A stretch of 46,041 nt of DNA from Candidatus Omnitrophota bacterium. Lineage in GTDB: Bacteria > Omnitrophota > Gorgyraeia > Gygaellales > Profunditerraquicolaceae. Position 1 is the stretch's first letter, and every line of letters begins with the position of its first letter. The notes under the pieces were generated by a model. It worked only from the letters and a program-made list of their open reading frames with translations. It ran no database searches and was not told the origin of the DNA. The position numbers were made by a program, and so were the translations under genes. Location: assembly GCA_023819035.1 (NCBI GenBank), contig JAMWCL010000006.1, forward strand, positions 1-46,041. The letters run 5' to 3'. Below are positions 43,462 through 46,041 of this stretch, piece by piece.

Positions 43462-44703
43462 ATGATTAATTTATTAAAGTACAATCCACATTGGGAGAAG
43501 GGTTTTAGATACCCATTTGAGAAAAAAAGGGAAGTTTTTAACTTTCTTTTAAAATCTCTATCCAAGCGCCAAATTGTAGAAATAGTAGGTTTAAGAAGAA
43601 CAGGAAAAACTACCCTCCTTTTTCAAGTTATCAATCATCTTTTAGAGAATAAAATAGAGCCATTTAAAATATGGTATTTTACCTTTGATGAAGAGAAAGT
43701 CTCCTTAGATGAATTATTTAAAGAATTCTCTCTTCAGACACAGATAGACTTTAGAAAGGAAAAACTCTATATCTTTTTGGACGAGATCCAGAAATTGCCA
43801 GATTTCCAAGCCCAACTTAAGGTCTATTATGATTTATATCCTAATTTAAAATTTTATCTTTCCGGGTCTACCTCTTTATTTATTAAAAAGAAGATTCAGG
43901 ATAGTCTGGCAGGAAGGATTATGGAGGCATATCTTTTGCCTTTAAATTTTAAGGAGTATCTTTATTTTAAAGGAAAATCAGAACTCATTGAAAAACCCCA
44001 TGTCTTTGCCTATGAGATAGAGAAGGAATTTGAGATATTTTTAGAGAGCCAATTTATTGAGAGTATCTTTATTACAGAAAGAAAAGACCGAAAGGAATAC
44101 TTTTACACAATAATGAAAAAAATCGTCTTTGAGGATATCCCCCAGATTTTTTCTCTGGATAATCCTGAGATTCTTTGGCGGTTATTAAAGATTATTGCTC
44201 AACAGCCGGGAATCCTTTTAGATTATCAGAGTTTATCTAAAGAGATCGGAATATCCAATAAGACTTTAAGTTTATATCTCTTTTATTTAGAGGAGGCATT
44301 TTTACTGCATAAGGTATTTAACTTTTCTCGAAATTTAATTACCTCGGAAAGAAAACTGAAAAAATTCTATCTATCTTCTCCATCTTTTAGTTGGGCACTT
44401 ACCGATTTTTGTGATAAAGGTAAACTCGTAGAAAATTTTATCATTTCTTGCAAAAATTATAAATTCTTCTGGCGCGATTCCTATAAACATGAGATAGATT
44501 TTGTAGAAGTAAGAGATAATCAGATAATCCCGGTGGAGATAAAATATAAAGATGAGGTTCAGGATAAAGAGTTAAAAAATCTATGGATATTTTCTAAAAA
44601 ATTTAATTGTTCAGAGGCAATCTTTTTAAAGAAGACATTGGAAGAAAAAAGAAGAATATTTAAAGATTTAACCATTAAGGAATTACCCGTATATCTTGCT
44701 TAA
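43462..44703 (+). CDS. AAA+ ATPase, AAA_14/DUF4143 type, copy 1
   Basis: The 413-residue product has Walker A EIVGLRRTGKTTLLFQV, Walker B KLYIFLDEIQKLPDFQ and sensor-like FYLSGSTSLFIKKK. These are followed by the family's DSLAGRIMEAYLLPLNFKEYL, a central helix-turn-helix-like part (QSLSKEIGISNKTLSLYLFYL) and a C-terminal nuclease-like fold (KHEIDFVEVRDNQIIPVEIKYK, with D-x-n-E-x-K). Such proteins are common, often mobile or in multiple copies, and their function is mostly unknown. The neighbour at 44800 is a diverged paralogue. Confidence 0.82.
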   Translation: MINLLKYNPHWEKGFRYPFEKKREVFNFLLKSLSKRQIVEIVGLRRTGKTTLLFQVINHLLENKIEPFKIWYFTFDEEKVSLDELFKEFSLQTQIDFRKEKLYIFLDEIQKLPDFQAQLKVYYDLYPNLKFYLSGSTSLFIKKKIQDSLAGRIMEAYLLPLNFKEYLYFKGKSELIEKPHVFAYEIEKEFEIFLESQFIESIFITERKDRKEYFYTIMKKIVFEDIPQIFSLDNPEILWRLLKIIAQQPGILLDYQSLSKEIGISNKTLSLYLFYLEEAFLLHKVFNFSRNLITSERKLKKFYLSSPSFSWALTDFCDKGKLVENFIISCKNYKFFWRDSYKHEIDFVEVRDNQIIPVEIKYKDEVQDKELKNLWIFSKKFNCSEAIFLKKTLEEKRRIFKDLTIKELPVYLA

Positions 44704-44755
44704 AGGATCTTTAAGGGTTTTGGCTATTGTAAATAGCAGAAATTCTAAGTAACAC

Positions 44756-44785
44756 TTGACAAAATATTTATATTTTTTGTAAAAT
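44756..44785 (+). promoter_or_regulatory. Promoter of the second DUF4143-type ATPase
   Basis: TTGACA (44756-44761), 18 nt, TAAAAT (44780-44785). It lies 14 bp before the ATG, implying a leaderless or very short-leader transcript. It has the same -35 and -10 hexamers as the promoter of copy 1. Confidence 0.6.
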
Positions 44786-44799
44786 ATGGTTAGAAAATT

Positions 44800-46032
44800 A
44801 TGAAAATATATCCACGAAAGATACTTCAAAAGATAAAAAAATTTCTAAACACCCCTGAAATTATAGTGATTCACGGCGCCCGCCAGGTAGGAAAGACCAC
44901 CCTTTTACATATGTTAATGCAAGAAATCCAAAGAAGCAGTCCACCTTCAAATATCGTCTTTTTTGATTTAGAGGATTTTGAATTAACTGAACTTTGCAAC
45001 CGAGGAGTAAAAGCAGTGGTAGAACATCTTAAAGCCAAAGGATGCAATTTTAATCAGAAGATATGGCTTTTTATTGATGAAATCCAGTATTTAGAAAACC
45101 CCTCATCTTTTCTTAAATATTTTTTTGACCACTACAAAGACAAAATTAAGTTAATTGTTTCTGGTTCTTCATCTTTTGCTCTTAAGTCAAAATTTAAAGA
45201 GAGTCTTGTAGGTAGAACCTTTAATTTTGAACTATTTGGTTTAGATTTTGAGGAATTCTTAGTCTTTAAAAATTTAAATTACGATTTATCTACTACCGAT
45301 AAAATAGTTACTGAAGAACTAAAAAAATTATTTCTGGAATACTTATTTTATAGTAGTTATCCCAGAGTTATTTTAGAAGACTCCTTAGAGATAAAAAAAT
45401 CTATATTAAAACAAATCATCAATACCTATATAAAAAAAGACATTAAAGACTTAGCTAAGATTGCCAACATAGATAAATTTAATAAGTTATTACGCATAAT
45501 TGCTTCTCAGTCGGCTAATTTAATAAATATCTTAGAATTGGCTAATACCTGTGGAATTTCTCGACAAACTTTGGAGAACTATCTAATGATTTTGGAAAAT
45601 ACCTATATTATTAGACGGATCAGTCCTTTTTATTGTAATCTTCGTTCAGAATTAACTAAGATGTCAAAGGTTTATTTTGAGGATTTGGGGATAAAGCATA
45701 TTTTAGAGAAAGGAGATTTTCCTAATCTCTTAGAAGGACCTACCTTAGAAACAGGGATATTTTCAATCTTAAGAAAAAATATTGAGACAGAAAATATTCA
45801 TTTCTGGCGAACTACCCGAAAGCAGGAGATTGATTTTATTCTGGATTTACCACAGGGACTTTTTGCCTTTGAGACAAAAATTAATTTAAGAAACAAAGAT
45901 GGTCAAATCCTTTCTGCATTTAAAAAAAAATATCCCGGGGCTCAAACTTATTTGGTAGGTTTAAATTTTGTGGATAAGAAACAAAAGATAAAATTTCTTT
46001 ATCCTTGGCAGATATTAAAAATTTTAGGATAA
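44800..46032 (+). CDS. AAA+ ATPase, AAA_14/DUF4143 type, copy 2
   Basis: The 410-residue product has Walker A IHGARQVGKTTLLHMLM, Walker B KIWLFIDEIQYLENPSSF, LIVSGSSSFALKSKF and ESLVGRTFNFELFGLDFEEFL. It has a helix-turn-helix-like NTCGISRQTLENYLMILE and a C-terminal DUF4143 part with FWRTTRKQEIDFILDLPQG and FAFETKINLRNKDGQ, a nuclease-like D-x-E-x-K pattern. It is closer to the common family consensus than copy 1. No Shine-Dalgarno is visible before its ATG. The gene is complete and ends 9 bp before the window does. Confidence 0.84.
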   Translation: MKIYPRKILQKIKKFLNTPEIIVIHGARQVGKTTLLHMLMQEIQRSSPPSNIVFFDLEDFELTELCNRGVKAVVEHLKAKGCNFNQKIWLFIDEIQYLENPSSFLKYFFDHYKDKIKLIVSGSSSFALKSKFKESLVGRTFNFELFGLDFEEFLVFKNLNYDLSTTDKIVTEELKKLFLEYLFYSSYPRVILEDSLEIKKSILKQIINTYIKKDIKDLAKIANIDKFNKLLRIIASQSANLINILELANTCGISRQTLENYLMILENTYIIRRISPFYCNLRSELTKMSKVYFEDLGIKHILEKGDFPNLLEGPTLETGIFSILRKNIETENIHFWRTTRKQEIDFILDLPQGLFAFETKINLRNKDGQILSAFKKKYPGAQTYLVGLNFVDKKQKIKFLYPWQILKILG

Positions 46033-46041
46033 ATTTTTAGG

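Noticed and set aside
44703-44755. Hairpin GCTATT-GTA-AATAGC as terminator after ATPase copy 1
   Set aside because: The stem is short and no T-tract follows; too weak to call.

Overview
This window looks like a chromosomal segment of an AT-rich, diderm, probably anaerobic uncultured bacterium. Diderm character is inferred from a YidC with a large periplasmic domain and a lipobox protein. Anaerobic character is inferred from a four-subunit 2-oxoacid:ferredoxin oxidoreductase and a MetV-type methylene-THF reductase partner. The mix of traits (no recF between dnaN and gyrB, no rnpA between rpmH and yidD, trimmed aminoacyl-tRNA synthetases, 6S RNA beside rarA) suggests a deep-branching candidate phylum such as Omnitrophota or a PVC relative. 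The phylum is a guess; no marker was searched.

Layout. At the left edge there is the start of a leftward gene with a textbook promoter flanked by two TTGCACAA repeats. From 252 to 10612 all genes read leftward, in transcription order dnaA, dnaN, a DciA-like gene, gyrB, gyrA, tRNA-Glu, glmS, rsmI. At 10613-10796 the strand switches. This spacer holds DnaA-box-like sites and divergent promoters for dnaA and rpmH, and is the likely oriC. To the right every gene reads rightward: rpmH-yidD-yidC and a broken jag remnant; parA-parB-ndk-yicC-gmk-rpoZ-coaC; three tRNAs (Cys, Leu, Val); thrS-infC-rpmI-rplT; two RCK proteins, a tiny membrane ORF and trkH (K+ uptake); a membrane OB-fold-like protein; pheS-pheT; a 6S RNA; rarA; a divergent RNase HII-like gene; metV; fthC; rny; ymdB; a GH39-like secreted protein; xseA-xseB-dxs; korDABC; gltX; a small lipoprotein; and tRNA-Gln.

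After tRNA-Gln (from 42508) the character changes to an accessory region: a solitary cas6 and two tandem AAA+ ATPases of the DUF4143 type, each ATPase with its own consensus-like promoter. No CRISPR array or other cas gene is visible in the window.

How the genes work together. The window is a replication and chromosome-segregation core (DnaA, DnaN, gyrase, helicase-loader-like protein, ParAB) next to membrane insertion (YidC/YidD), translation (ThrRS, IF3, L35, L20, PheRS, GluRS, five tRNAs), nucleotide and cofactor supply (Gmk, Ndk, CoaC, FthC, MetV, Dxs), RNA decay and transcription control (RNase Y, omega subunit, 6S RNA) and K+ homeostasis. Several ORF-track starts were corrected: glmS, yidD, yidC, yicC, infC (AUU), rpmI (TTG), the OB-fold-like protein and korC. 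Three genes or remnants absent from the track were added: rpmH, the trkA-trkH spacer ORF and the lipoprotein. A jag pseudogene was also added.
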